DNA of 15,090 bases, taken from NCBI GenBank assembly GCA_964557575.1, contig CAZLBC010000105.1:1-15090 (forward strand), written 5' to 3'. The position numbers and the translations under genes are program-made. The notes under the pieces are model-generated. The model worked only from the letters and a program-made list of their open reading frames with translations, was not told where the DNA came from and did no database searches. Positions 6,116 through 14,205 of this stretch are shown piece by piece. The stretch comes from CAZLBC01 sp964557575 (GTDB taxonomy: Bacteria; Planctomycetota; Phycisphaerae; SM23-33). Positions within the stretch are counted from its first letter, which is position 1. The number at the start of each line of letters is the position of its first letter.

Positions 6116-8955
6116 ATGCTGAACGACAAGAACACAACCGATACCGGCACCCCCTTCCGTGCCGCCGCGTTCCGTACCGTCGCCGCCCTCGCCGTCCTGG
6201 CGGGCGCCGGAACCCCCGCCGCCGAATTGCCCGGGGGCTTCCGGTCCGCCGCCGTCGGCGACCCGCCGCCCGCCGGGGACACGTCCTTCGACGCGCAGAC
6301 CGGCCGGTGGACCGTGACCTCGGCCGGGTCGCTCCATCGCGGGCGCGGCGACCGGTTCCGATTCGTGTTCCGGGAGTGCGCGGGCCCGTTCACGGCCGCG
6401 GCGCGGCTCGTCAGCCAGGAGGACACCGCGTCGGCGGCCGCGGCCGGCCTCATGGTCCGCGTCTCGCGGGACCCCGGCGCCGCCTTCGTGATGATCTCCT
6501 CCCAGCCGGGGAAGAAGAAGATCGTCTGGAGCTGGCGGCGGCGGGCCGGGGACCGGGTCAACCAGATCCACTTCGGCGTGGAGGACTTCCCCAAGCACCT
6601 GCGCCTCACCCGGTACGGGACGCGGGTAGTGGCCAACTACTCCGACGACGGCACGACCTGGAGCCGGGACAAGGGCATGATCATCAACGGCCTGCCGAAA
6701 AAGCCCCTGGTGGGCCTGGCGGTCGCCGCGGCGAAGGACAACAGGCCGTCGGCGGCCGTCTTCGAGCAGGTGACCGTCGAACCGTGGCGCGGGGCCTGCA
6801 CGACCTCCTGGCTGGGGAACACCTGCGGCGGCTCCTACTGGTCGCAGCACGTGATCAACGTCCCCCTGTGCCTGGCGGTCGATCCCGGCACCGGCACCCT
6901 GCTTCTGGGCGGGGGCAACGAGGCCCGCGACGGCGCCCTCTACACCCGGGACGGGGCGTTCATCAACTTCTACAACCTCAACATGGTCTCGGGCGCGGCG
7001 GCCGACGGCGACCACGTCTACCTCGTCGGCGACTACCGCAAGGAGTCATGCGTGAACCGGTTCGGCATCGACACCACCTTCTCCGGCGACCGGCACGTCG
7101 GGACCGGCGCGCACTTCGTCGGCCTGGCGAAAGTCGGCGACGCGCTGTTTGTCACGGACGACAAGCAGGGACGCATCCTCGTACTGGACGCCGGGACCAT
7201 GAAACCCCGGCGGCAGTTCGCGTTCGGCAGACCGGGACATATCGCCGCCGACCGGGAGGGACACCTGTGGATCGTGCGGACCGGCGAAAAGGAGAACCCC
7301 CCGCAGGTCGTCCACGTCGACCGGCGGGGCGCGCCGCTCGGCCGGCGGGTGCGGCTCCCGGACGATTGCGTCCCGGGACAGATCGCGGTCCACCCGGAAG
7401 ACGGCCGGCTCTACGTCCCCGACAAGGGGCCCCGCCAGCGGGTCCACATCTACGCCCCCGACGGGAAGCGGGCCGGGGCCTTCGGGGCCGCGGGCGGGAT
7501 CTATTCGAAGGCCTTCGGCACCCGGCCGGGACAGGTGCACCCCCGGAAGCTGAGCTTCCCCGTCGCCGCGGCCTTCGACCGCGCCGGCGGCGAGACCTTC
7601 CTCTACGTGGCCTGCGCCGGCCCGCCCGAATCGTGGTTTTACCGGCGCGGCAGCGGGACCACCCTGCGGAAGTACGACGCCGGCGGGAACGTGGTGTGGG
7701 AAAAACACGGCCTGATCTTCGTGGATTCCGTGTTCCCCGCCCCGGGCAGCGACGGAACGGTCGTCTACAGCAAGCACCGCCGGTTCCGCTTCGACTACGA
7801 CGCGCCGCCGGGCCGGCAGTGGCGCTGCGCGGCCCTGCACTACGACCCCTTCCGGTTCCCCGACGATCCCCGCAACACCGCCCGGTCGATGAGTTCGGCG
7901 ATCGTCCGGGACCTCGACGGCCGGCGGATCCTCTACGTGGCGAACATGAACGCCACGACGGTCGCCTTCTACCGCTTCACCCCCGACAGCGCGATCGCGA
8001 TTCCCTGCGGCATGGTCCGGCGGGCCCGGCGGGACGAGAAACTCTACCTCTGGATCGACGCCGACGGCGACGGCCGGATCGCCGACGGCGAAATCGACCG
8101 CAGCCTCCCGTCCCTCGCCCAGACGTGGGGATTCACGGTCGACGCGGCGGGCAACCTCTGGGCCGCCGACCGCAGCCGGGAAACCATCCACCTCCTGCCG
8201 CTGCGGGGCATGACCGCCCGCGGCGGGCCCCGCTACGGGCGCGGGCCCGGCGCCGGCGCAGCTCACCGCCAGTGGGACGCCCCCCCGGACTTCCGGGGCG
8301 GCAAGGACGTCTACCCGTTCCGGGTGGCCTACGACCCGGCCGCCGACGCCCTTTACCTGGCCGGATATACAAAGGACGCCCCCGCCGCGTACTGGTCGTG
8401 GAAGGCGGCCGGCCGGGTCCTGGCCCGCTACGACGACTGGGTGAAGGGATCCCCAACAAAACGCTGGATGACCGACCTGCCCTACCGCGAGAAGAAGGGC
8501 GGGGGGCGCCACACCAAGTACACCGTCCACGGCCTGGAGCTGGCGGGCGACTACGCCTTCACCGCGATGAGCCCGACCGGGGAGGTGTTCGCCTNNNNNN
8601 NNNNNNNNNNNNNNNNNNNNNNNNNNNNNNNNNNNNNNNNNNNNNNNNNNNNNNNNNNNNNNNNNNNNNNNNNNNNNNNNNNNNNNNNNNNNNNCTGGCG
8701 GGCGACTACGCCTTCACCGCGATGAGCCCGACCGGGGAGGTGTTCGCCTGCGACCGGGACACGGGCCGCCCCGCCGGGCGGTTCCGGCCGGGACCGGAGA
8801 CGGCCGGCTACTCGTCGCTGGTCGACGTGGTCCACGGCCTCAGCGTCGTGCGGCGGCGAAACGGGGAGTACGTGATCTTCCTGGAGGACGACGGGGCGGC
8901 GAAGATCGCCGTCCTGCGCTGGCGGCCGCGGCCGACGGCCCGCGTCAACGAGTGA
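6116..8955 (+). CDS. Secreted lectin-like/beta-propeller protein with EF-hand loop (interrupted by assembly gap)
   Basis: The start ATG has AAGGA (6105-6109) at 6 nt. A signal peptide follows: a basic n-region, the core TVAALAVLAGAG, and cleavage near TPAA (about residue 36). Residues about 40-222 look like a DUF1349/concanavalin-like sandwich (AAAGLMVRVSRDPGAAFVM, then LRLTRYGTRVVANYSDDG). From about 230 onward are repeated YncE/NHL-like blades (GHIAADREGHLWIVRTG, GQIAVHPEDGRLYVPDKG, GFTVDAAGNLWAADRS). A canonical EF-hand loop, DADGDGRIADGE, lies at 648-659. The reading frame breaks only at the 100-N gap. The 55 bp before the gap (8540-8594) equal the 55 bp after it (8695-8749), and collapsing them gives one continuous 894-residue protein ending at 8955. 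No catalytic residues are recognised; glycan binding at the surface is inferred. It is the first gene of an operon with the glycoside hydrolase 24 nt downstream. Confidence 0.85.
8540..8749. repeat. 55-bp duplicated flanks around the assembly gap
   Basis: Positions 8540-8594 and 8695-8749 are identical, 55 of 55 bases, and border the N run directly. Before the gap the codon frame is that of the start at 6116; after it the frame differs by 155 nt modulo 3. Removing 8540-8694 restores one frame. This pattern fits two contigs that end on the same assembly-graph k-mer and were scaffolded without merging. It is not a biological tandem repeat on present evidence. Confidence 0.85.
8595..8694. other. 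Assembly gap, exactly 100 N
   Basis: The run is exactly 100 N, a standard placeholder length rather than an estimate of distance. The identical flanks suggest that the true gap is negative (55 bp of overlap), so nothing may be missing here. Confidence 0.97.
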
Positions 8956-8979
8956 GCAGCCACGAGAAGGAGTACTGAT

Positions 8980-11900
8980 ATGCGTTACCCGCTGATCCGT
9001 CGACGATTCGTTTCGCCCTGGGTCCCGGCAATCGCGTTCGCCGTGGTCCTGGCGGGCGCCGGGACCCCCGCCGCCGACGCGGCCTGGGGCGTCCTGGCGG
9101 ATATGCACGACTACCACGAGTGTTTCGGCCTCGACCCGGACACCGGCAACTACCCCAATCGCGGCACGTCGCCGAAGTGGAAACTGCAGGGCCGGTTCAA
9201 GGTGGTGATGATCGAATCGAACGCCCCGGGCAACGTCTACCACCCGGGCGAGCGGCCGTCATTCACCTTCCAGATCGAGAATCTCACCGACGCGCCGCTC
9301 GCGGTGACGGGAACGATCGAATCCATCCGCTACAGCCAGAGCGGTGTCCCCGGCGACCAGTGGTACCCGGCGCTCCGCCGCCGGGAGGTGGTGGGGTCCG
9401 TCCCCCTGATCGTCGACCTCCCGCCGAAGGGCTGGCGAAACGTCACCGCCGCCCCGCCCATGGCCGCGACCATGGGCGGGTACGGGTACGTCGTCGACCT
9501 CGGCACACACGGACGGCAGTTCCTCACCAGCGGCGTGCGGACGTTCACGCCCGTTTCGCGGCGTGTCCAGTATCCCAAACAGTGCCTGGAGCACATGCCC
9601 GCGGCGATCCTCGAGCGCCTGGGCATCCAGGCCGTGCGGTACGGCATCCCCTTCATCACCGCCGCGGAAGGAAAGCGGCACGAGCGGATGATCGAGCGGG
9701 TGAGGGGCGACCTGAAGGAGATGCACGAACATAACGTCACCTGTATCGCCGAGATCGGGGCCGGGACGCGGTTCCAGCCGCTGGGTACGGGGCGGCCGCA
9801 TCTCAACGACGAGGACGTCATGCGCAGCGGCAAGAAGGACCTGTGCTGGCTGCCGGCCCGGGACGACGAATACCAGGCGTTCATCTACACACTGGTCTGC
9901 GAATACGGGTGGCCGAAGGGCCCCGTGACCGGCGTTATGCTCTGGAACGAGCCGTGGGAGGGAAAGAGTATCTCCGGCTGGGGGGCGGATATACCCCGCT
10001 ACCGCGAACTGTACAAGCGGATGGGCGACGCCGTGTTCCGGGCCCGCCGGGAGGCGGCGGTCGACGTGCTGGTCGGCGGTTGCGACTCGTCGACCAACAC
10101 GATCGACAAGCTCTTCCCCGACGGCAGCGACGCGTTTCTCCCGTACCTCGACTTCTGCTCGATTCACTACCAGGGGCTCCGGGCCCCGGTCCTCTACCCG
10201 CGGTGGAACGAGCGGACGCACCACAAGGGGCGGGTACGCATCTGGGATACCGAGTCGTGGACCGCCAATACCGACGATCGGTTTCTGGGGGTGGTGGCCG
10301 CCAACCGCGCGGCCGGCTACGACCGGTCGCTGGGCAGCCTCAGCCGGGTCGCCGTCTCCACGCTCAGCCACCACCGCACGGGAACCGAACGGATCCGCGA
10401 CACCGACGGCGACCGAACGATCGAGCGGCTGATCGAGTCGCGGCCGCTGGCGGCGTCCTACGGGGCCGTGCAGCACTGTATCGGCGAGCGGACGTTCCGG
10501 GAGATCCTCTTCCGCACCGGGCTGCCCTGGGTCTTCGTTTTCGACGGCCTGCGGGACAATCCCGACGACGGGACGGTGGTCGTCGTCGGCGATATCGCGC
10601 CGCTGTTCGGCGGCAAGAAATCAACCGGCATCCTGTTTCGGTCGGTCCGCAGCCGCGCGGAGGTCGCGGCCGACGACGCCCTGCGCAAGAAACGGGCGGC
10701 GCTGCCGGCGGGGGCGGAGAAACAGCGGGCCGAACTGACGGCAAAGATCGCCGCGCCGATGCCGATGACCGGCGCCGCCATGGCGCTGGAACTGCCGGAC
10801 GGGTGCGCGGCCTACGATCATTACGGCAACGTTCTTGAACCCGACGGCGACGAACTGGCTATCCCCCTCGACGAACGCGGCGTCTTCCTCCGCGGCGACC
10901 CCGATCGACCGGGGAGCTTCGCGGCGCTGCTCGACGCGCTGCGGGCGGCCCGCATCACGGGGATCGAACCCCTCGATACGATCGCCCGCGACATGACCGC
11001 GCCGGTGTCGGCGAAACCGGCGGTCCGCCTCCGCCTGACCAGCCAGCGGAACCGCCCGATCCGGGGGACGCTGAAGATCAGCCTCGGCGACCTGGCGATC
11101 GACTACCCCGCGAAGCTCGCGTTCAAGCCCCGGGAGCGGAAGTGGATCGACGTGACGGTGACCGGGGGGGCGCGGGCGGAGACGAATACCTACCCGCTCT
11201 CGGTAACGTTCGACGCCGGGGCGGACGGCGTCGCCCGCCACGACGAATCGATGCGGGTAAATTACATCGCCCGGCGAACCGTGATGATCGACGGGAAACT
11301 GGACGACTGGAAGGACACCTGGCCGCAGCCGGTCAGCGCCGCCGGTGCCGCGGGGCCGGGATTCAGCGAGGCGATGCTCTTCCCCTTCCAGGCATTTCCC
11401 GCGGGGGAGGCGGCGGGCCTGGCGATCGGCTACGTCGCCCACGACGACGACTACTTCTACTTCGCCGCGAAGATCGCCGACGACACGGAAGGGGCGGGGA
11501 CCTGCCGGTTCGCCGACCGCGATCCGGACGCGGATTTCTACCCGGCCGTCTGTTACGAACCGGTCGACACGCGGGGGCGGACGGTCAAGCCCGGCGGGCA
11601 CGCGACACTGCGGACACACCGCTGGCCGGAGGGCGTGCGGCGCTTCAGCTACCGCCGCTGGCCCGACATCCCCAGCAGCATGCCGCAGATCGCGCGTGAC
11701 AACGTCCTGATCGCGTTCAACGCGATCCCGCCGGGAGAAGACGGCTGGAAGAGCCACCTGCCCGGCCGCATGCCGAAGTTCATCTGGTACAAGTCCACCG
11801 ACTACGAGTTCGCCCTCAACCGGGTCGCGGAGAAGTACGGCGGCGGCACGGAGATCTGGCGGCAGTGGCTGCCGGGCATGCCGTTCAAGCACTTCTACCC

Positions 11901-12192
11901 GCGGCAGCCGGCGGCACCCGGCGAAGGGCCGGCCGACGGTAAGCTCGCGGTCCGCTACGTCGCCGGCACGCGGATCGTGGAGTGCGCGCTGCCGTGGCGC
12001 GAGATCCCCCACGTCAAGAAGCTGCGCGACGCGGGGAAGACGGTGAAATTCAGTTTCCGCGTGAATTACGAAACGCGCGGCCCGTGCATGGAACTGTCCC
12101 GCGATCGCTCGGCCGCCGAAGGCCTCAGTCCCAGCTTCCATCCCAACTGGGTGCCGCACTGGCCCAACGAGCTTGCCTTCGGATTCGAGTGA
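8980..12192 (+). CDS. Secreted clan GH-A-like glycoside hydrolase with C-terminal CBM9-like domain
   Basis: This 1,070-residue exported protein starts at an ATG with AAGGAG (8967-8972) at 7 nt, 24 nt after the upstream gene. Signal peptide: RRR near the N-terminus, the core AIAFAVVLAGAG, then TPAADA. Residues about 70-190 form an N-terminal beta-domain. A TIM barrel spans about 195-500: LGIQAVRYGIPF, VTCIAEIGAG, VTGVMLWNEPWEG with Glu324 as likely acid/base, FCSIHYQG, and RIWDTESWTAN with Glu425 as likely nucleophile. The 101-residue spacing of the two Glu suits clan GH-A. A C-terminal barrel companion domain contains AYDHYGNVLEPDGDELAIPL. A CBM9-like sandwich runs from about 765 (VMIDGKLDDWKDTW) to the end. 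The substrate and exact GH family are not recognised; GH39-like or an unclassified planctomycete family are options. Cleavage of a complex polysaccharide outside the cytoplasm is inferred. Confidence 0.85.
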   Translation: MRYPLIRRRFVSPWVPAIAFAVVLAGAGTPAADAAWGVLADMHDYHECFGLDPDTGNYPNRGTSPKWKLQGRFKVVMIESNAPGNVYHPGERPSFTFQIENLTDAPLAVTGTIESIRYSQSGVPGDQWYPALRRREVVGSVPLIVDLPPKGWRNVTAAPPMAATMGGYGYVVDLGTHGRQFLTSGVRTFTPVSRRVQYPKQCLEHMPAAILERLGIQAVRYGIPFITAAEGKRHERMIERVRGDLKEMHEHNVTCIAEIGAGTRFQPLGTGRPHLNDEDVMRSGKKDLCWLPARDDEYQAFIYTLVCEYGWPKGPVTGVMLWNEPWEGKSISGWGADIPRYRELYKRMGDAVFRARREAAVDVLVGGCDSSTNTIDKLFPDGSDAFLPYLDFCSIHYQGLRAPVLYPRWNERTHHKGRVRIWDTESWTANTDDRFLGVVAANRAAGYDRSLGSLSRVAVSTLSHHRTGTERIRDTDGDRTIERLIESRPLAASYGAVQHCIGERTFREILFRTGLPWVFVFDGLRDNPDDGTVVVVGDIAPLFGGKKSTGILFRSVRSRAEVAADDALRKKRAALPAGAEKQRAELTAKIAAPMPMTGAAMALELPDGCAAYDHYGNVLEPDGDELAIPLDERGVFLRGDPDRPGSFAALLDALRAARITGIEPLDTIARDMTAPVSAKPAVRLRLTSQRNRPIRGTLKISLGDLAIDYPAKLAFKPRERKWIDVTVTGGARAETNTYPLSVTFDAGADGVARHDESMRVNYIARRTVMIDGKLDDWKDTWPQPVSAAGAAGPGFSEAMLFPFQAFPAGEAAGLAIGYVAHDDDYFYFAAKIADDTEGAGTCRFADRDPDADFYPAVCYEPVDTRGRTVKPGGHATLRTHRWPEGVRRFSYRRWPDIPSSMPQIARDNVLIAFNAIPPGEDGWKSHLPGRMPKFIWYKSTDYEFALNRVAEKYGGGTEIWRQWLPGMPFKHFYPRQPAAPGEGPADGKLAVRYVAGTRIVECALPWREIPHVKKLRDAGKTVKFSFRVNYETRGPCMELSRDRSAAEGLSPSFHPNWVPHWPNELAFGFE

Positions 12193-12236
12193 CGGGGGAC
12201 GGGGCGTAAGAACCGGCCGGGTGAAAGCGGTTACGC

Positions 12237-12275
12237 AACAACGGGTGCCGCCCGCTGAGGGCGGCACCCGTTGTT
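12237..12275. terminator. Bidirectional terminator hairpin
   Basis: The arms aacaacgggtgccgccc (12237-12253) and gggcggcacccgttgtt (12259-12275) are perfectly complementary over 17 bp around the loop gctga. It lies 45 bp after the glycoside hydrolase stop and 36 bp before the stop of the convergent CIA30-FAS1 gene, so it can serve both transcripts. The outer edge of the stem gives ttgtt on each exit side rather than a long T-run, but stem length and position are convincing. Confidence 0.88.
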
Positions 12276-12310
12276 CACAGTACACATGTCGGGATATCGG
12301 TACGCCGGGA

Positions 12311-13591
12311 TCAATGCTCCCGCTTCAGGTCGGCGTACACGGTGTCCAGTGCGCGGCGGAGGGTCCAGGCATTCTCCTTCGGATCGTCCTCATCCGCGAC
12401 CGTCGCCAGGGCGGCTGTCAACGCCGCCCGGCTTCCCTTCCCGATCACGTCGCCGGGCTGCTCGAGCAGACCGGTGGCGGTCACCTCGTATACGGCGGCG
12501 CAGGCGGCGGGATTACCGTCGTTGAACAGCGGGACGCCGCGCCGGATGGCCAGCTCGATCAGCCGGGCGGCCGCCGCCCGGGGGCCGGGTACGGCCGGCT
12601 TCGGCAGCAGGACCGCGTCGATGACGTGGATCACGCCGTTGGACGCCGCGATGTTGGCCTTCACGATCCCGGCGTTGTTGACGGTCAGTGACTTCCCGGT
12701 CCCGATCTCAACCGTCTGGCCGAGGACGGTCTTCAACGTCCTGCCGCCCAGGAGCACGCGGCCGGGGACGACGTGGTACTTCAGGATCGACGCCAGGCGC
12801 TCATTGTTTTCCGGCAACAGCAATTCTTTCACCGTGCCGTCCGGCAGTTTCCCGAAGGCGTCGTCGGTGGGCGCGAAGACGGTCAGGGGACCGTCGCCCT
12901 TCAGGGTCTCCACCAGCCCGGCGGCCTTTGCCGCCGCCAAGAGCGTTTTGAACGACCCGGCATCGGCCGCGACCGCGACGATGTCGAGAGACCCGGGGGA
13001 GGTCGGCAGCGGCGCCCGCGGCTGTTCGGCGGCACCCTTGACGGCCCTGATCCGGTCGACCTCGATGCGGAACGGCCCGGCCTTCTTGTCGGCGATGGTG
13101 ATACCGATCGTCCGGATACGGGCCGGGTTGAACCGCGGCGCGAGGGCGTACGGGCGACCGAAGGCAGTAGCGGTGAAGGTGCTGAACGGCAGCCGCAGCT
13201 CCTGCCACTCGCCGCTGGTCTTGAACGTCGACCAGTAGGACCCGGCCGGTATCCAGGCGTCGGTGCCGATATTCATCGTGTACCGCCGCCCGTCTCCGCG
13301 GACCCTGATCACCACCGCATCGAACGCCGAGAGGTCCCGCGAACCGCGCTTCGTCCGGATCGACGCGAACCCGCCGTTGTTGGCAAGGGACAGGCGGCCG
13401 CTGAAGACCAGGCGGCCGTCCTCGACCGCGAATTCGCCCCGCGAGACGCCGCCCATCACGTCGTCGTTGACCGACCGCCAGGACCCGGATGATGCGGGGG
13501 CATCGAAATCGTACAGGTCGACGGCATCGGCCCCGACGGCGAACGCGGGCACGCTCAGGGCCGCAAACAGTAATAGTAGTGCGCTTTTCAT
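12311..13591 (-). CDS. Secreted CIA30-FAS1 (fasciclin) fusion protein
   Basis: This 426-residue protein has a signal peptide (MKSALLLLFAALSVPAFAVGADA). Residues 24-182 form a CIA30-like domain: YDFDAP, WRSVNDDVMGGVS (38-50), GGFASIRT, then IGITIADKKAGPFRIEVDRI. Residues 203-330 form a FAS1 domain with the two conserved boxes, TVFAPTDDAF (237-246) and SNGVIHVIDAVLLP (317-330), plus ILKYHVVPG between them. Residues 340-426 are a helical tail (LIELAIRRGVPLFNDGNPAACAAVYEV) that I do not recognise. CIA30 domains occur in a mitochondrial complex I assembly factor but also in many bacterial exported proteins; FAS1 domains commonly mediate adhesion. A surface or periplasmic binding role is inferred. 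The start at 13591 has AAGGAG (13603-13598) at 6 nt and places the signal peptide at the very N-terminus; the in-frame ATG at 13624 would add 11 residues with no better signal. Confidence 0.88.
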   Translation of the reverse strand: MKSALLLLFAALSVPAFAVGADAVDLYDFDAPASSGSWRSVNDDVMGGVSRGEFAVEDGRLVFSGRLSLANNGGFASIRTKRGSRDLSAFDAVVIRVRGDGRRYTMNIGTDAWIPAGSYWSTFKTSGEWQELRLPFSTFTATAFGRPYALAPRFNPARIRTIGITIADKKAGPFRIEVDRIRAVKGAAEQPRAPLPTSPGSLDIVAVAADAGSFKTLLAAAKAAGLVETLKGDGPLTVFAPTDDAFGKLPDGTVKELLLPENNERLASILKYHVVPGRVLLGGRTLKTVLGQTVEIGTGKSLTVNNAGIVKANIAASNGVIHVIDAVLLPKPAVPGPRAAAARLIELAIRRGVPLFNDGNPAACAAVYEVTATGLLEQPGDVIGKGSRAALTAALATVADEDDPKENAWTLRRALDTVYADLKREH

Positions 13592-13738
13592 GGTCAGCTC
13601 CTTGATGTGGGGTGAAGTGTTCATTTGATCATGTTAACGACGGAGGTATCGCGGGGGTTCCCTCTTTTTTGTACGAATCTTGCGACGGCCGGCCAAACAT
13701 GCTTGGATATACGGCGGGGGCAATCGGGAGAGACGACG

Positions 13739-14059
13739 ATGCGCAGGCTGACAGCATTCCTGATCCTGGTCGCCGCCGCCGCCGGCTGCGGCGGCGAGGA
13801 GACACGGCGCGACACCGGGCATCCGGACACCGGCAACGAGGCCGCCGACAGCCACCGGATACACGTCTGCGAGGGTACTGCCGGAAAGGAACTGAGAACG
13901 TTCGAGGTTCCCCGCATGAACCTGTCCGGGTGGACCGGCAAGGCGCTGGTCAGCGAGGGATCGGGGCTGGCCTTCGCCCCCGACGGGAAGTCGATCGCCT
14001 ACCTCACGCAGTGCAAGGCCGCGGGCCGGTGTTTCAGTCCGGTCTGGAAGGGTCGGTAA
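13739..14059 (+). CDS. Short lipoprotein with a single PD40/WD40-like motif, possibly truncated
   Basis: This 106-residue protein begins with MRRLTAFLILVAAAAGC, a lipoprotein-type signal with a lipid-attachment Cys at 17 (lipobox AAGC, -3 Ala less usual than Leu). GGGAG (13726-13730) lies 8 nt before the ATG. Near the C-terminus, GSGLAFAPDGKSIAYLT matches one PD40/WD40-like propeller strand; propellers need several such repeats, and this one stops soon after it at FSPVWKGR. It may be a truncated propeller lipoprotein or a small protein in its own right. It is divergent from the CIA30-FAS1 gene across a 147-bp region in which I saw no convincing promoter. Its stop codon overlaps an AAGGA that probably served the next gene before an insertion. 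Confidence 0.6.
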   Translation: MRRLTAFLILVAAAAGCGGEETRRDTGHPDTGNEAADSHRIHVCEGTAGKELRTFEVPRMNLSGWTGKALVSEGSGLAFAPDGKSIAYLTQCKAAGRCFSPVWKGR

Positions 14060-14062
14060 GGA
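14058..14062 (+). promoter_or_regulatory. Orphaned ribosome binding site AAGGA
   Basis: AAGGA overlaps the lipoprotein stop codon and stands 7 nt before ATG 14070. That ATG now opens only a 10-codon reading frame (MRTGQRGHHE). Its first codons ATG AGA ACG are repeated at 14206, the start of the conserved gene. If the 136 bp from 14079 to 14214 are removed, this site sits perfectly in front of that gene. Confidence 0.5.
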
Positions 14063-14078
14063 AAAACGCATGAGAACG

Positions 14079-14204
14079 GGACAGCGGGGACACCATGAAT
14101 AATCAACGAGTGAAACCGACGTGATGTGATATATGATCCGAGCAGTGATGTTGCGAAGCGCTTTGAATTACGTATGGTGTCCCCGGAATTAGCGGAATTA
14201 GAAT
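14079..14204. mobile_element. REP/MITE-like insertion with inverted repeats and flanking direct repeats
   Basis: A 126-bp AT-richer, non-coding stretch is bordered by a perfect 10-bp direct repeat, catgagaacg, at 14069-14078 and 14205-14214. Inside are 12-bp inverted repeats, cggggacaccat (14085-14096) and atggtgtccccg (14174-14185), separated by 77 bp. A tandem 9-mer cggaattag x2 lies at 14184-14201. The atggtgtccccggaatt motif resembles, from memory, sequences that flank REP-associated (Y1) tyrosine transposase genes in many bacteria. Two inverted copies would fit a REP doublet. The direct repeats look like a target-site duplication, which Y1 transposition does not normally create, so the mechanism is unclear. 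Confidence 0.5.
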
Positions 14205-14205
14205 C

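Noticed and set aside
5843..7015. N-terminal extension of the sigma factor frame
   Set aside because: It runs across the divergent propeller gene and adds a non-homologous stretch; ECF factors of this type are about 180 residues.
8540..8749. Biological tandem duplication inside the propeller gene
   Set aside because: Exactly 55 identical bases directly at both edges of a 100-N placeholder are better explained by an unmerged contig overlap.
6307..8955. Alternative plus-strand frame starting at 6307 through the gap
   Set aside because: Before the gap it is a low-complexity Arg/Pro-rich shadow. Only its part after 8695 is coding, and that belongs to the gene started at 6116 once the 55-bp overlap is collapsed.
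7046..12285. Long minus-strand frames opposite the plus operon (7046-8530, 9259-10476, 10621-12285)
   Set aside because: They have no domains, no SD-supported starts, and are antisense to genes with clear catalytic or propeller motifs.
14070..14102. Ten-codon frame MRTGQRGHHE as a leader peptide gene
   Set aside because: It is more simply explained as the duplicated start of the downstream gene running into the inserted element.
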